In this document: one piece after another, positions 50,927-59,721 of the stretch
How the letters are laid out: every line of letters starts with the position of its first letter
Position numbering within the stretch: position 1 is the stretch's first letter
NCBI GenBank assembly: GCA_020633465.1
Contig: JACKDN010000004.1
Location: forward strand, 124,001-188,000
Source of the DNA: Myxococcales bacterium
GTDB lineage: Bacteria > Myxococcota_A > Bradymonadia > UBA7976 > UBA1532
Length of the DNA stretch: 64,000 bases
Reading direction: 5' to 3'
Notes under the pieces: generated by a model
Database searches by the model: none
What the model was told of the DNA's origin: nothing
What the model saw: the letters and a program-made list of their open reading frames with translations, nothing else
Translations under genes and position numbers: made by a program

Positions 50927-51262
50927 TCTGATCCGCCGCGTCTTCCCCACCGAGGACCCGCCCCCCGGCGGCCTCACCCGCCTGCGCGCCCACCTGGACG
51001 CCGCCGAGCGCCCGCGCCGCGCCTGGGTGCCCGCCCTCGCCGGCCTGCTGACCGCCGCCGCGGCCGTCGCCCTGCTGCTGCTGCCGCGCGCCCCCGAGCC
51101 CGCGGCCCCCATCTGGACCGCCGCCGACCATCCCGCCCTGGCCAACCTGGGCTACGCCGCCCCGCCACCCCGGCGCCACCCCCCGGCCGAGCCACCGTCC
51201 TGCGCCCCGTCCCCACCCACGACGACAGCGTCCTGCTCTACTGGGTCGACCGAACGCCCTGA
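50913..51262 (+). CDS. Membrane protein, probable anti-sigma partner, frameshifted
   Basis: The N-terminus (MDDDDLIRRVFPTEDPPPGGLTRLRAHLDAAE) is acidic and cytoplasmic, followed by one membrane segment near residues 38-57 (VPALAGLLTAAAAVALLLL). After about residue 85 the printed frame becomes Pro-rich nonsense. In the neighbouring frame the tail reads ATVLRPVPTHDDSVLLYWVDRTP and stops at 51260-51262. One base is probably missing from a C-run between 51165 and 51185. The position after an ECF factor and the overlap of 14 bases support an anti-sigma role, but the zinc-finger (ZAS) motif His-x3-Cys-x2-Cys is absent. Confidence 0.75.
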
Positions 51263-51296
51263 GCGCCCCACCCCCCCCCCGCAACGCCCGCAAAAC

Positions 51297-51594
51297 GTGC
51301 CCGTGCCCGTGCCCGTGCCCAACGTGCCCGTGCCCGATCAACGTCCGCCCCCGCCGAACGCTCCACCCACCCCGGCGCCCACCCCCCTTGCCCTTGCCTT
51401 TACCCGTGCCCTGCCCCCCCCCCTCCTGACCTTGACCTTGACCTGCCCCTTGACCTTGACCTTGACCTGCCCCTCCCTTGCCCTGCCCCTTGACCTTGAC
51501 CGTGCCCCTGCCCCTTGACCTTGACCTGCCCCTGCCCCTTGACCTTGACCGTGCCCTGCCCCCCTTGACCTTGACCGTGCCCTGCCCCCCCCCG
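51297..51594. repeat. Hexanucleotide satellite (GTGCCC and CCTTGA blocks)
   Basis: GTGCCC repeats occupy 51297-51337. After a pyrimidine-rich stretch, CTTGAC/CCTTGA units with CCCCTG spacers run from 51425 to 51594, arranged in larger units of about 24 bases. The strand bias is extreme: nearly all pyrimidine with T/G at fixed places on the plus strand. It fills the gap between the convergent anti-sigma and asparaginase genes. No gene is supported there; open frames that cross it read Lys-Val-Lys-Gly repeats on the minus strand. It may act as a termination zone. Confidence 0.85.
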
Positions 51595-51598
51595 GACC

Positions 51599-52120
51599 TC
51601 ACCCCTCCCCCGCCCCCACGAACCGCCCCCGCGCCCGATCCTTCACCACCCCCGGAAAACGCAGCACCCGGTTGTGCATCGCCACGTACGTCCCCGGCGC
51701 CACGAGCTGCACCGCCAACAACGCCTCGGTCAGGTTCTGCAGCGCGTCCGTACTCCGCAGCTCGTACGGCCGCATCGCCCCGGTCAGCACGATCGGCACC
51801 GGCGGCTCGGGCCACAGCGCGTGCACCCGCTCGCCGGTCACCGCCAGCCGATCCGTCCCGTGCACGATGATCACCCCGTCGTGCGCCTCGGCCATCGCCC
51901 CCGCGGTCTTCGCGATGAGCGTGTGATCCTTCTCCCCCATGTCGAGGCTGTCCTTGTTCATCAGCGGCACCCGCACCAGCTCGACCCCCTCGAGGTCGAG
52001 CTGCGCGAGCATCACGTCCAGCACGCTGACGGCGTTGGCCAGCACGCCGGCGAGCTCGTCGTAGGTCTTCTCGATGGTGCCCCCGGTCGAGATGAGGGCG
52101 ATGCGTCGCTTGGTGTTCAT
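51599..52120 (-). CDS. Short asparaginase-family protein
   Basis: 173 residues, the length of N-terminal-domain-only asparaginases of proteobacteria, about half of a full enzyme. The first motif is ISTGGTIEKTYDE with the nucleophile-type Thr15. The second is IVHGTDRLAVTGE, where the usual HGTDT is changed to HGTDR; the catalytic Asp is present. DMGEKDHTLIAK and TGAMRPYEL also fit. It may hydrolyse asparagine or another amide. The gene ends at the hexamer satellite; the very long open frame on this strand is a GC artefact. Confidence 0.88.
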   Translation of the reverse strand: MNTKRRIALISTGGTIEKTYDELAGVLANAVSVLDVMLAQLDLEGVELVRVPLMNKDSLDMGEKDHTLIAKTAGAMAEAHDGVIIVHGTDRLAVTGERVHALWPEPPVPIVLTGAMRPYELRSTDALQNLTEALLAVQLVAPGTYVAMHNRVLRFPGVVKDRARGRFVGAGEG

Positions 52121-52195
52121 GCGCGGAGGATAGTCGACGCGCCGCCGACGTGGCAGGCTCGCCGCGTCTCGCTCGAAACGAACGGAGGTCGCGAG

Positions 52196-53191
52196 ATGGA
52201 GTATCGCTTCCTGGGGCGCACTGGCGTGCGCGTCTCGATGCTGGGCCTGGGCACCATGGCCTTCGGCGGCGACGCCGACGCCGCGACGTCCGGCGCCCTG
52301 TACGCGCGGGCCCGCGACGCGGGCATCAACCTGTTCGACTGCGCCGACGTCTACGCGGGCGGCGAGAGCGAGCACGTCCTGGGCCGACTGATCGCCGCCC
52401 ACCGCGACGACGTGGTCATCGCCAGCAAGGCCTACTTCCCGACCGGCGACAAGGGGCCCAACGATCGCGGCAGCAGCCGCTATCACCTGGTGCGCGCGGT
52501 CGAGGCCAGCCTGCGGCGGCTGAAGACCGATCGCATCGACCTGTACTTCCTGCACCGCTTCGACGACGAGACGGACCTGGCCGAGAGCCTGCGCGCGCTG
52601 GACGATCTGGTGCGCCAGGGGAAGATCCTCTACCCCGCCCTGAGCAACTTCGCCGCCTGGCAGGCGCAGCGCGCGGTCGACCTGTGCGAGCGCCACGGCT
52701 GGGCGCGCCCGGTGTGCGTGCAGCCGATGTACAACCTGGCCAAGCGGCAGGCCGAGGTCGAGATCCTGCCGCAGGCGAAGGCCAACGATCTCGCGGTGAT
52801 GCCCTACAGCCCGCTGGGCGGCGGCCTGCTGTCGGGCAAATACGGCGCCGAGCGCCGTCCCGACCGAGGGCGCCTGATCGACAACCCGATGTACACGACA
52901 CGCTACGCCGACGCCGAGCACTTCGCGGTGGCCGAGCGCTTCACCGCCTTCGCCGCCGACCGCGGCCTGCCGCCGGTGGCCCTGGCCGTCGCCTGGGTCG
53001 CCCACCACCCGGCGGTCACCAGCGCCCTCGTCGGCGGCCGCTCGGTCGCGCAGCTCGAGGGCTCGCTGGCGGCGGCCGATCTCGCGATGACCCCCGATCT
53101 GCGCGCCGAGGTGTCGGCCCTGTCGGCCGCCCCGCCCCCCGCCACCGACCGCAACGAGGAGCGCAGCGCCAACAACTACGGCACGCGGTAG
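52196..53191 (+). CDS. Aldo/keto reductase
   Basis: 331 residues from an ATG with GGAGG eight bases upstream. The TIM-barrel motifs are FLGRTGVRVSMLGLGTMAFGG, the catalytic INLFDCADVYAGGESEHVLG (Asp and Tyr of the tetrad), VVIASKAYF (Lys), RIDLYFLHRFDDET (His), and the NADPH-binding PYSPLGGGLLSGKY. Enzymes of this class reduce aldehydes or ketones, such as detoxifying methylglyoxal. The 3' end overlaps the convergent K+ channel gene by 16 bases. The substrate is unknown. Confidence 0.94.
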   Translation: MEYRFLGRTGVRVSMLGLGTMAFGGDADAATSGALYARARDAGINLFDCADVYAGGESEHVLGRLIAAHRDDVVIASKAYFPTGDKGPNDRGSSRYHLVRAVEASLRRLKTDRIDLYFLHRFDDETDLAESLRALDDLVRQGKILYPALSNFAAWQAQRAVDLCERHGWARPVCVQPMYNLAKRQAEVEILPQAKANDLAVMPYSPLGGGLLSGKYGAERRPDRGRLIDNPMYTTRYADAEHFAVAERFTAFAADRGLPPVALAVAWVAHHPAVTSALVGGRSVAQLEGSLAAADLAMTPDLRAEVSALSAAPPPATDRNEERSANNYGTR

Positions 53192-54687
53192 CCGTCGTCG
53201 TGGCCGAGCACGTCGCTCTCGGCCAGGTACACCAAGCGCGCCCCCGGCGGCACCGGCGCGTCGTCGGGGGGGTTCAGCACGTCCTCGCCGTCGATGTTCA
53301 GCCCCAACAGCAGCACGCCGCGCGCCGCCTTCAGCGCCCGCGCCGCGTCGCCGAAGGTCACGTCCTCCCCCAGGTCGGCCGGCCGCGGCCCGACGAACAG
53401 GCTCTGCGACTCGGCCGACGCGACGCGCCCCAGGATGGCGGCCGTGCCGGGCTGCGCGATCGCGTGCGTCAACAGGCTGTAACCCACCCGCGTCGTCTCG
53501 ATCACCTCGTCGCACCCGGCCGCCTGCGCGTGGTCGACGTTCTCGGGGTCGAGGATCTCGGCGACGACGTAAAGCGGCCGCCGCGGCGCGGGCAGGTTCT
53601 TCGCCTTCATGTACCGGCGCAGCGTGAACACGGTCAGCAGCGTGATGGCGTCGGCCTGCTGCGGCAGCAGGTCGCGCGCGCCCACCACCAGCACCCCGTA
53701 GGCGTGCGTCAGCCGCACCTTGTCCAGCTCGCTCTCCTTGGTGGGATCGCCGGACACCCACGTGAACTCGGAGGGCAGGTCGTCGGGCCGCTCGCCCCGC
53801 GCGAAGATGACCACCTCCATCCGCCGCAGGTGCGGCTCGGCGAGGATCGCGTTGACCAGCTGATGCGCGCCCGGCTGATAGCCGCACACGATCAGGTGGT
53901 TGACGTGGGTGTTCATGCGGAACTGCTCCTGTCGGATGCCGAGCACGACGCTCAACAGCGTGTGGCCCACGATGCCGGCGAACATGGCCAGGGTGAACAT
54001 GCCGGCCACCATCAGCACGCCGCCGACGATCCGCCCCATGCCGCTCTGCGGCGTGATGTCGCCGAAGCCGACCGTCGTGAGGGTGACGACCGCCCACCAG
54101 ATGCCGTCGCCCAGGGTGCCGATGGCCGGGTTGCTGCCGCGCTCGACGAGGTAGATCGACAGGCCGCCCACCAGCGCGCTGATGCCGAACATCGACAGGC
54201 CGAAGGCGAACAGCAGGCGGTTCTCTTCGACGGCGCGGGCCAGGCCCCCGAAGGGGTTGCTGTACTTGAACACCTTGGCGGTGCGCACCAGGCGCAGCAG
54301 CCGCAGCGCGCGCAGGCCGCGCAGCTCGGGCACCAGCGCGACGACGGCCAGCAGGTCGATCACGATCAGCGGGTGCGCGCAGAAGCGCAGGCGCCCCAGG
54401 ACGTGGGTGCGCAGCCGACGCGCGGGCCCATAGTCGAAGAAGTCGAGCGCCGGCGGGCGATAGGTGGCGATGCGCAGCCCGACCTCGGCGGCGAAGACGA
54501 CGAGGATGGCGTGATCGAACAGCGCCAGCCAGCGGACGACCGGGTGGTCGCTGCCGAGGCCGATCTCCACGCCGATGAAGATGGCCGACACCAGGATGAG
54601 CCCGTAGATGGCCCACTCCACCGCCCGGTAGGCGCGCGTCGAGGGGTCGTGAAACGCCGGGCGCAGGGTCTCGAGGACGGGGTGCAT
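53176..54687 (-). CDS. Voltage-gated-type potassium channel with TrkA-like RCK domains
   Basis: 503 residues. Six membrane helices include an Arg-rich S4 (LRGLRALRLLRLVRTAKVF) and the K+ selectivity filter TLTTVGFGDITP. The cytoplasmic C-terminus has an RCK/TrkA-N domain with the Rossmann motif LIVCGYQPGAHQLVNAI, which binds nucleotide or Ca2+ and gates the pore. A second, TrkA-C-like part ends the protein (PPDDAPVPPGARLVYLAES). It sits in the inner membrane and conducts K+. The start is the ATG at 54687, not the longer frame upstream. Confidence 0.94.
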   Translation of the reverse strand: MHPVLETLRPAFHDPSTRAYRAVEWAIYGLILVSAIFIGVEIGLGSDHPVVRWLALFDHAILVVFAAEVGLRIATYRPPALDFFDYGPARRLRTHVLGRLRFCAHPLIVIDLLAVVALVPELRGLRALRLLRLVRTAKVFKYSNPFGGLARAVEENRLLFAFGLSMFGISALVGGLSIYLVERGSNPAIGTLGDGIWWAVVTLTTVGFGDITPQSGMGRIVGGVLMVAGMFTLAMFAGIVGHTLLSVVLGIRQEQFRMNTHVNHLIVCGYQPGAHQLVNAILAEPHLRRMEVVIFARGERPDDLPSEFTWVSGDPTKESELDKVRLTHAYGVLVVGARDLLPQQADAITLLTVFTLRRYMKAKNLPAPRRPLYVVAEILDPENVDHAQAAGCDEVIETTRVGYSLLTHAIAQPGTAAILGRVASAESQSLFVGPRPADLGEDVTFGDAARALKAARGVLLLGLNIDGEDVLNPPDDAPVPPGARLVYLAESDVLGHDDGYRVP

Positions 54688-54722
54688 CGGCGCGGACGAT
54701 ATCACGGGGGGCACGCGGCGGC

Positions 54723-54751
54723 TTGATCGCGCGCCCGCGCCGACCGATGTT
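54723..54751 (+). promoter_or_regulatory. Candidate promoter of the Ycf46/Ycf35-like operon
   Basis: TTGATC (54723-54728) and GATGTT (54746-54751) are spaced by 17 bases. The -10 is weak but ends six bases before the ATG, the same geometry seen at four other leaderless starts in this window. Confidence 0.35.
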
Positions 54752-54757
54752 CTTCCC

Positions 54758-55736
54758 ATGGCCGGCTGCACCGACTGCCCCCGCGCATGCGCCGCGCGCG
54801 GGCCCGACAGCTACTGCGGCACGTCGCGCCCGGGGCGGGTGTTCTGGCGCGGCGTGACGCTGCTCGAAGAGCACGCCATCAGCCCGACCTACGAGATCTA
54901 CTTCACCGGCTGCAGCCTGCGCTGCCGCTTCTGCACCGTGCCCGACGCGCTGTACGCGCCCGACCTCGGCGAGTGGATGCCGGCCGAGGCGCTGGCGCGC
55001 GACGTGGCCGACGCGCGGCACCCGCCCTTCAACGCGGTGTCGCTGGTGGGGGGCGATCCCACGGTCAACCTGCCCTACGTGCGCGATCTGGTGCCGGCGC
55101 TGCGGCGCTGGGTGCCGACGGCCGACCTGGTGCTGAACACCAACCTCTTCGTGGCGCTGCATCACGTGCCCTGGTTGGCCGAGGCCTTCGACTGGATCGT
55201 CGGCGACGTCCACTTCTGGCGGCCGGCGTGCGCCGGGCCGCTGGCCGGATCGCGCGACTACCCCGCCGCGGCGGTGGCCGCGGCCGAGGCCTTCGCGGCG
55301 GCGGGGGCCCGCGTGATCCTGCGCGTGCTCGTGCTGCCCGGCCACCTCGACTGCTGCGCGGCGCCGACGGTCGCGTGGGCGGCCGCCCTGCCCGGCGACG
55401 TGCAGGTGCACGTGATGACGCACTACGCGCCGGCCGGCCGCGCGCGCGGCCACGCCGAGCTGGGCCGCGCGTTGACCGACGCCGAGGTCGCCGCGGCCCG
55501 GCGCTGCTGCTGCCGCCGGCGCCCGCGCGCCCGACGCCGCGCCGCGCCCCGTCGCCGCGCGGCCGACCACCGCCGAGGATCCCGCGGTGCCCTTCGAGGT
55601 CGGCCCCGACGGCCGCGTCCTGTTCCCCTTCGTCACCGGCGACCTGCTGCCGGTGGTCGCCGATCTGCAGCCGGCGCTGCGCGACCGATTGAGCTACCTT
55701 GGAACCGCCGCCCCCGCGGCGCTGTCGACCGAGTAG
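54758..55736 (+). CDS. Radical SAM protein, PflA-like, frameshifted near its end
   Basis: About 325 codons. The N-terminus CTDCPRACAARGPDSYC holds extra Cys. The radical SAM cluster is CSLRCRFC (Cys52, Cys56, Cys59), followed by GGDPTVN and TNLFVALHHVPWLAEAFDWIVGD; this fits the PflA/COG1313 group that generates glycyl or other radicals. After about 55500 the printed frame turns to an Arg-rich stretch. Another frame there gives PFEVGPDGRVLFPFVTGDLL...LRDRLSYLG and stops at 55734-55736. Frame loss between 55495 and 55560 is in a GC linker. It heads an operon and lies two bases before the AAA ATPase gene. The protein activated is unknown. Confidence 0.85.
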
Positions 55737-55738
55737 AC

Positions 55739-57208
55739 ATGCCCGCCGAACTCGACCTGCTGCTGCGCGCGCGCTACCCGCTGATCTGGCTCGACACGCC
55801 CGAGGAGCAGCGCGCGATCGACCTCATCTGCCAGACGGCCACGCGCCTGGGTGATCCCGTGTGCGGCTGGTCGAGCACCTTCGGCCTGCACGACCTGCCC
55901 GGGCCCCCGAAGGGCGGCAGCCACCAGAGCCCCTCGGCCGTCGTCCAGCACCTGGTGGCCCACGATCGCCGAGCCCTGTGGGTGCTGCACGATCTCGGCG
56001 AGTTCCTCACCCACGATCCGGCCCTGCAGCGCGCCCTGCGCGACGCCGCGCACGCCGCCCGCCAGCGCGGCGCGGTGATCGTCGTCACCGGCAACGGCAC
56101 CGCCCTGCCCCGCAGCCTGCAGGGCATCGCCGCGGTGCACCGCCTCGCCCTGCCCGAGCGCGGCGACCAGGTGCGCCAGCTGCACCAGGTGGCCGCCCAG
56201 TGCAACGTCCGCCTCGACGCCGAGCACGCCCGCCGCCTGGCCACGGCCACCCTGGGCCTGACCCTCGAGCAGGCCGAGAACATCTGGGCGCGCATCCACG
56301 CCTCGGGCGGCCGCTTCGACGGCGGCGACCTGCCCCAGGTGCTGGCCGAGAAGGCCCGCATCGTCCGCGAGACCGGCTTCCTCGACTTCGTCCCCCCGGC
56401 GCGGCTGGAGGACATCGGCGGGCTGGCGCACCTGAAGGCCTGGCTGTCGCGCCGCCAGGTCGCGTTCACCGACCAGGCCCGCGCCCAGGGCCTGCCCTTC
56501 CCGCGCGGCGTCCTGCTGGTGGGCGTGCAGGGCTGCGGCAAGTCGCTCACCGCGAAGGCCGTCGCAGGCCTTTGGGGCCAGCCCCTGCTGCGGCTGGACG
56601 TCGGCGCGCTGATGGAGGGCTTCGTCGGCGCCAGCGAGGGCAACCTGCGGCGCGCCCTCGACCTGGCCGATCGCATCGCGCCCTGCGTGCTGTGGGTCGA
56701 CGAGATCGAGAAGGCGCTCACCGGCCTGCGCAGCAGCAACGACGGCGGCGTGCTGACGCGCATGTTCGGCTCGATGCTGACCTGGATGCAGGAGAAGACG
56801 ACGCCCACCTTCGTGCTGGCGACGGCGAACTCGATCGAGGGGCTGCCCCCCGAGTTCCTGCGCAAGGGCCGCTTCGACGAGATCTTCTTCGTCGACCTGC
56901 CCGACGCCGGCCAGCGCGCGGACATCTGGCGCATCCACCTCGAGGCGCGGGCGAAGGCCAGCGGCGACGCGGCGCTGCTGCAGCGGACCGATCTGCGCGA
57001 CCTGGCCGCCCAGTCCGAGGGGTACAGCGGCGCCGAGATCGCGGCGGCCGTGGTCGAGGGCGCCTTCGAGGCGCTGACCGCCGGCGAGCCTCTGCAAGGC
57101 CACCACGTCACCCGCGCGCTGGCCGCCTCGCCGCCCCTGTCCCGACTGCACGCCGAGTCGCTCGAGGCGCTGCGCGCCTGGGCGCGCGGCCGCGCCCGGA
57201 GCGCCTGA
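55739..57208 (+). CDS. AAA ATPase of the Ycf46 type
   Basis: 489 residues. The N-terminal half (LLLRARYPLIWLDTPEEQRAIDLI, WVLHDLGEFLTHDP) is the characteristic Ycf46 domain. The AAA module has Walker A GVQGCGKS near residue 262, Walker B VLWVDEIEKAL near 317, sensor-like ATANSIEGLP and the arginine finger LRKGRFDEIFF. Ycf46 is known from cyanobacteria and plastids; close homologues in other bacteria lie next to DUF1257/DUF2997 genes, as here. The target is unknown; AAA proteins remodel a bound protein or complex. It is separated from the next gene by one base. Confidence 0.92.
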   Translation: MPAELDLLLRARYPLIWLDTPEEQRAIDLICQTATRLGDPVCGWSSTFGLHDLPGPPKGGSHQSPSAVVQHLVAHDRRALWVLHDLGEFLTHDPALQRALRDAAHAARQRGAVIVVTGNGTALPRSLQGIAAVHRLALPERGDQVRQLHQVAAQCNVRLDAEHARRLATATLGLTLEQAENIWARIHASGGRFDGGDLPQVLAEKARIVRETGFLDFVPPARLEDIGGLAHLKAWLSRRQVAFTDQARAQGLPFPRGVLLVGVQGCGKSLTAKAVAGLWGQPLLRLDVGALMEGFVGASEGNLRRALDLADRIAPCVLWVDEIEKALTGLRSSNDGGVLTRMFGSMLTWMQEKTTPTFVLATANSIEGLPPEFLRKGRFDEIFFVDLPDAGQRADIWRIHLEARAKASGDAALLQRTDLRDLAAQSEGYSGAEIAAAVVEGAFEALTAGEPLQGHHVTRALAASPPLSRLHAESLEALRAWARGRARSA

Positions 57209-57209
57209 C

Positions 57210-57695
57210 ATGAGCGTCGTCGTCACCGTCGCCGCGGCCGGCGCCGTCACCGTCGCCGCCCCCATCTTGAGCGCCATCGCCGCCACCGCCGCCGCGACGC
57301 TGGGCCTGAAGGCGCTGGCCGAGGTCGAGGCCGAGCAGCGGCTGGGCGCCGAGGCGCGCGCGTCCGCCCGCAACGAGGCCCGCATCGAGGCGCGCGTGGC
57401 GCAAGAGGCCGCCCTGAGCGAGTTGGTGGCCGACCGCTGCACGCTGCACTTCGGCGACGACCAGATCACGCTCATCGTCCAGCGCGACATCCGCGGCCGC
57501 CTGACGATCGTCGCGCACGGCGAGCTGCCCGCCACACAGCTCCGCGCGCGCGCCGAACAGCTCCTGGGGCTGATCCAGCAGCAGGTGGCCTATCGCAACG
57601 TCGTGCAGAAGATGAAGGCGCACGGCTTCGCGGTGGACGCCGAGCAGCGGCTCGAGGACGGCACGGCGCGCGTGCGCCTGAAGCTGAAGCGATGA
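57210..57695 (+). CDS. Ycf35/DUF1257-like protein
   Basis: 161 residues. A hydrophobic N-terminus (VVVTVAAAGAVTVAAPILSAIAATAAATL) may anchor it in the membrane. The C-terminal part has AYRNVVQKMKAHGFAVDAEQRLEDGTARVRLKLKR, the signature of the DUF1257 (Ycf35) family: Tyr-x-x-Val near an Ala-His-Gly-Phe and a final Leu-Lys-Leu-Lys-Arg. Usual Ycf35 proteins have about 130 residues and lack a long hydrophobic N-terminus. Its ATG overlaps the next gene's start by four bases (ATGA). The function of the family is not established. Confidence 0.83.
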   Translation: MSVVVTVAAAGAVTVAAPILSAIAATAAATLGLKALAEVEAEQRLGAEARASARNEARIEARVAQEAALSELVADRCTLHFGDDQITLIVQRDIRGRLTIVAHGELPATQLRARAEQLLGLIQQQVAYRNVVQKMKAHGFAVDAEQRLEDGTARVRLKLKR

Positions 57696-58468
57696 GCCGC
57701 TTCCAGCACATCGGCGGCGACGCGCCGACCGCGCCCACCCCGCGCGGGGCGGCCGCGCCGGTGCGGGGCTACGCCGACTTCATGGCCGAGGCCGACGGCG
57801 CGCTGCGGCGCGGCCGCTTCGAGGCGGCGCTGCGCTGGTACGGGCGCGCCCTCGAGGAGGATCGCGCGCAGCCCGAGCCCTGGTGCGGCCAGGTGCGGGC
57901 GCTGATCGAGATGGCGCAGCCCCTCGAGGCGCTGACCTGGCTGGAGCAGGCGCAGCGGGTGGTGGGTGAGTCGCCCCAGCTGCTGGGCTTGTGGGCCATC
58001 GCGACCGCGCGCACGGGCGCGCTCGACGACGCGCTCGCGTGGTGCGACCGGGCGATGAAGGCCGGCCCGGACGCGCCCGAGGTGTGGCTGGCGCGCGCCG
58101 AGGTGCTGTACCTCAACCGGCAGGGGCGGCTGGCGCCGGCGACGCTGGACAAGGCGCACGAGCGGGCGCCCGGGCCCGAGACGGCGCGGCGCTGCGCCGA
58201 GGTGGCGCTGACCGCGGCCGATCTGCCGACGGCGCGCGGATGGCTCGAGCGCGCGGTGCGGGCCGCGCCCGACGATCCGCTGGTGGCGCTGCGCTTCGGG
58301 GTCTACTGGGACGCCGCGGGTCACCCCGAGCGCGCGCACCGCGAGCTGACCCGCGCCCTGGCGTTGGAGCCCGGGCTGGAGCCCGCGCGCCTGGCCCTCG
58401 ACAGCCTGGGCAGCCCCGGCCTGCTCGACCGGGCGCGCGCGGCGTGGCGGAGGTGGACGCGTGGCTGA
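57692..58468 (+). CDS. TPR protein of the Ycf46/Ycf35-like operon
   Basis: 258 residues without a signal. TPR units are GRFEAALRWYGRALEEDRAQPEPWCGQVRALIEMAQPLEALTWLEQA, GALDDALAWCDRAMKAGPDAPEVWLARAEVLY and GHPERAHRELTRALALEPGLEPARLAL. These bind partner proteins. It starts inside the stop of the Ycf35-like gene and runs eight bases into the DUF2997 gene, so it is translated with them. It is likely to be a complex partner of AAA ATPase and Ycf35-like protein. Confidence 0.88.
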   Translation: MSRFQHIGGDAPTAPTPRGAAAPVRGYADFMAEADGALRRGRFEAALRWYGRALEEDRAQPEPWCGQVRALIEMAQPLEALTWLEQAQRVVGESPQLLGLWAIATARTGALDDALAWCDRAMKAGPDAPEVWLARAEVLYLNRQGRLAPATLDKAHERAPGPETARRCAEVALTAADLPTARGWLERAVRAAPDDPLVALRFGVYWDAAGHPERAHRELTRALALEPGLEPARLALDSLGSPGLLDRARAAWRRWTRG

Positions 58469-58685
58469 CGATCCGGTGATCGACCTGGAGATCCTGCCCG
58501 ACGGCACGGTGCGCTTCGAGATCGACGGCGTGGCCGGCGAGGACTGCGAGGCGCTCGAGCGCCTGGTGCTCGAGGCGCTGGGCGGCGAGGTCGTGTCGCG
58601 CGAGCGCACCCGCGCCTTCTACGCGCGCACCGGCGCGAAGACCGGCGTGGCCCAGCGGCTGCGCAGCCTGCTGAAGCGGGGTTGA
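58461..58685 (+). CDS. DUF2997 family protein
   Basis: 74 residues from a GTG with GGAGG seven bases upstream. The pattern VIDLEILPDGTVRFEIDGVAGEDCEALERLVLEALGG matches DUF2997: a strand with Ile-x-x-Asp-Gly-x-Val/Ile, a Gly-x-x-Gly-Xaa-x-Cys turn and a conserved helix. In other bacteria DUF2997 genes occur next to Ycf35 and Ycf46-like genes, and this gene follows the same context. Size and charge suggest a small regulatory subunit. Confidence 0.86.
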   Translation: MADDPVIDLEILPDGTVRFEIDGVAGEDCEALERLVLEALGGEVVSRERTRAFYARTGAKTGVAQRLRSLLKRG

Positions 58686-58746
58686 GTGAGCAGGGCGTCG
58701 CGCGTCGAGGGGTCGAGGCGCCCCGAGCGGGCAGCAGGCGCCTGAC

Positions 58747-59721
58747 GTGGAGTGCCCGCGCTGCCGCGAGGACAACATGCCCGGGGCGGTGGCGTGCCTG
58801 GGCTGCGGGCAGCCGATGGACGCGCCGGTCGAGGCGCCGCCCAGCTTGGTGCCGCGGGTGCGGTCCGCCGACCCCCTCGGCGTGTCGCCGCCCCGTCCGC
58901 AGGCGCCGCCCCGCGATCCCTACGCACACCTGCGCGAGCGGGTCGACCGACTGCCCTCGGAGTCCCTCGGCGTGGCCCTGGGGGGTCTGGTGGCGGGCAG
59001 CATCCCGGGCTGGCAGGCCGGACGGCGCGGCGACCCGCGCGGGGCGGCGCTGCGGCTCGCCGCGGTGGTGGCGCCGCTCACCCTGATGCCGCTCGCGTGG
59101 CGCACCGACATGCTGCCCTGGCTGGGGTGGTTCGCGGCGTTGGGCTGGGCCTGGAGCCTCGCCGAGGGCGCCCATGATGCGCTGGACCCGCCGCCGGGCC
59201 TGGCCGGCTGGGTCGCCGCTTCGGCGCTCGCCGCGGCGGGCGTCCTCGGGCTGTACGCGGCAGCACGCGGCGCCCTCGACCTCTGGCGACCCCCGGTGAT
59301 CGTCGTCTACGATCTGCCCCGCTTCCCCCACGGCGTCATCCGGGTGCGTCCGCTCGACGCCCTGCCGGCGCCGGGCACGCTGGTCGCCGCCCGCCCCGCG
59401 AACACGCCGCTGCTGGTGACGCCCGTGCTGGCCGGGCCGGGCCAGGTCGTCGGGCTGGGCCACGACGGCGGCGGCGTGCACTTCGTGGTCGACGGCGCGC
59501 CCAGCGAGGTCGTACCGCTGCGCCCGCTGTACGGCGACATCGTCACGCCGCGCACCCATCAGGTGCCCGCCGACCGGGTGATGCTGTACGAATGGCCGGT
59601 GCGCATCGTGGCGCTCGACGACATCCTCGGCGAGGTCGTCTGGCGCTGGACGCCCGCCGAGCTGCGCGGGCCGGTCATCTGGCCGCCGCCCGCCGAGGAC
59701 ACCGGAGACGCCGCCGAATGA
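58747..59721 (+). CDS. Zinc-ribbon membrane protein of the operon
   Basis: 324 residues from a GTG. Residues 1-25 form a zinc ribbon (CPRCREDNMPGAVACLGC), then a Pro-rich linker. Four or so membrane helices follow (ALRLAAVVAPLTLMPLAW, WLGWFAALGWAWSLA, LAGWVAASALAAAGVLGLYAAARG). The C-terminal soluble domain (PPVIVVYDLPRFPHGVIRVRPLDALPAPGTLVAARP, VVGLGHDGGGVHFVVDGAPSEVVPL) is beta-rich and distantly recalls signal-peptidase-type domains, which is not secure. It overlaps the PilT-like gene (ATGA), tying it to the same operon. Confidence 0.8.
   Translation: MECPRCREDNMPGAVACLGCGQPMDAPVEAPPSLVPRVRSADPLGVSPPRPQAPPRDPYAHLRERVDRLPSESLGVALGGLVAGSIPGWQAGRRGDPRGAALRLAAVVAPLTLMPLAWRTDMLPWLGWFAALGWAWSLAEGAHDALDPPPGLAGWVAASALAAAGVLGLYAAARGALDLWRPPVIVVYDLPRFPHGVIRVRPLDALPAPGTLVAARPANTPLLVTPVLAGPGQVVGLGHDGGGVHFVVDGAPSEVVPLRPLYGDIVTPRTHQVPADRVMLYEWPVRIVALDDILGEVVWRWTPAELRGPVIWPPPAEDTGDAAE

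Noticed and set aside
51297..51594. CRISPR repeats
   Set aside because: Units are six bases long and there are no unique spacers of 25-40 bases; it is a simple satellite.
51599..55636. Single minus-strand frame from asparaginase far upstream
   Set aside because: Only its last 173 codons form a protein. The rest is antisense to the aldo/keto reductase and radical SAM genes and out of frame with the K+ channel.
54758..57208. Fusion of the radical SAM protein and the Ycf46-like ATPase into one protein
   Set aside because: The frame is continuous only because a shift near 55500 removes the radical SAM stop. A separate stop (55734-55736) and an ATG two bases later fit two genes better.
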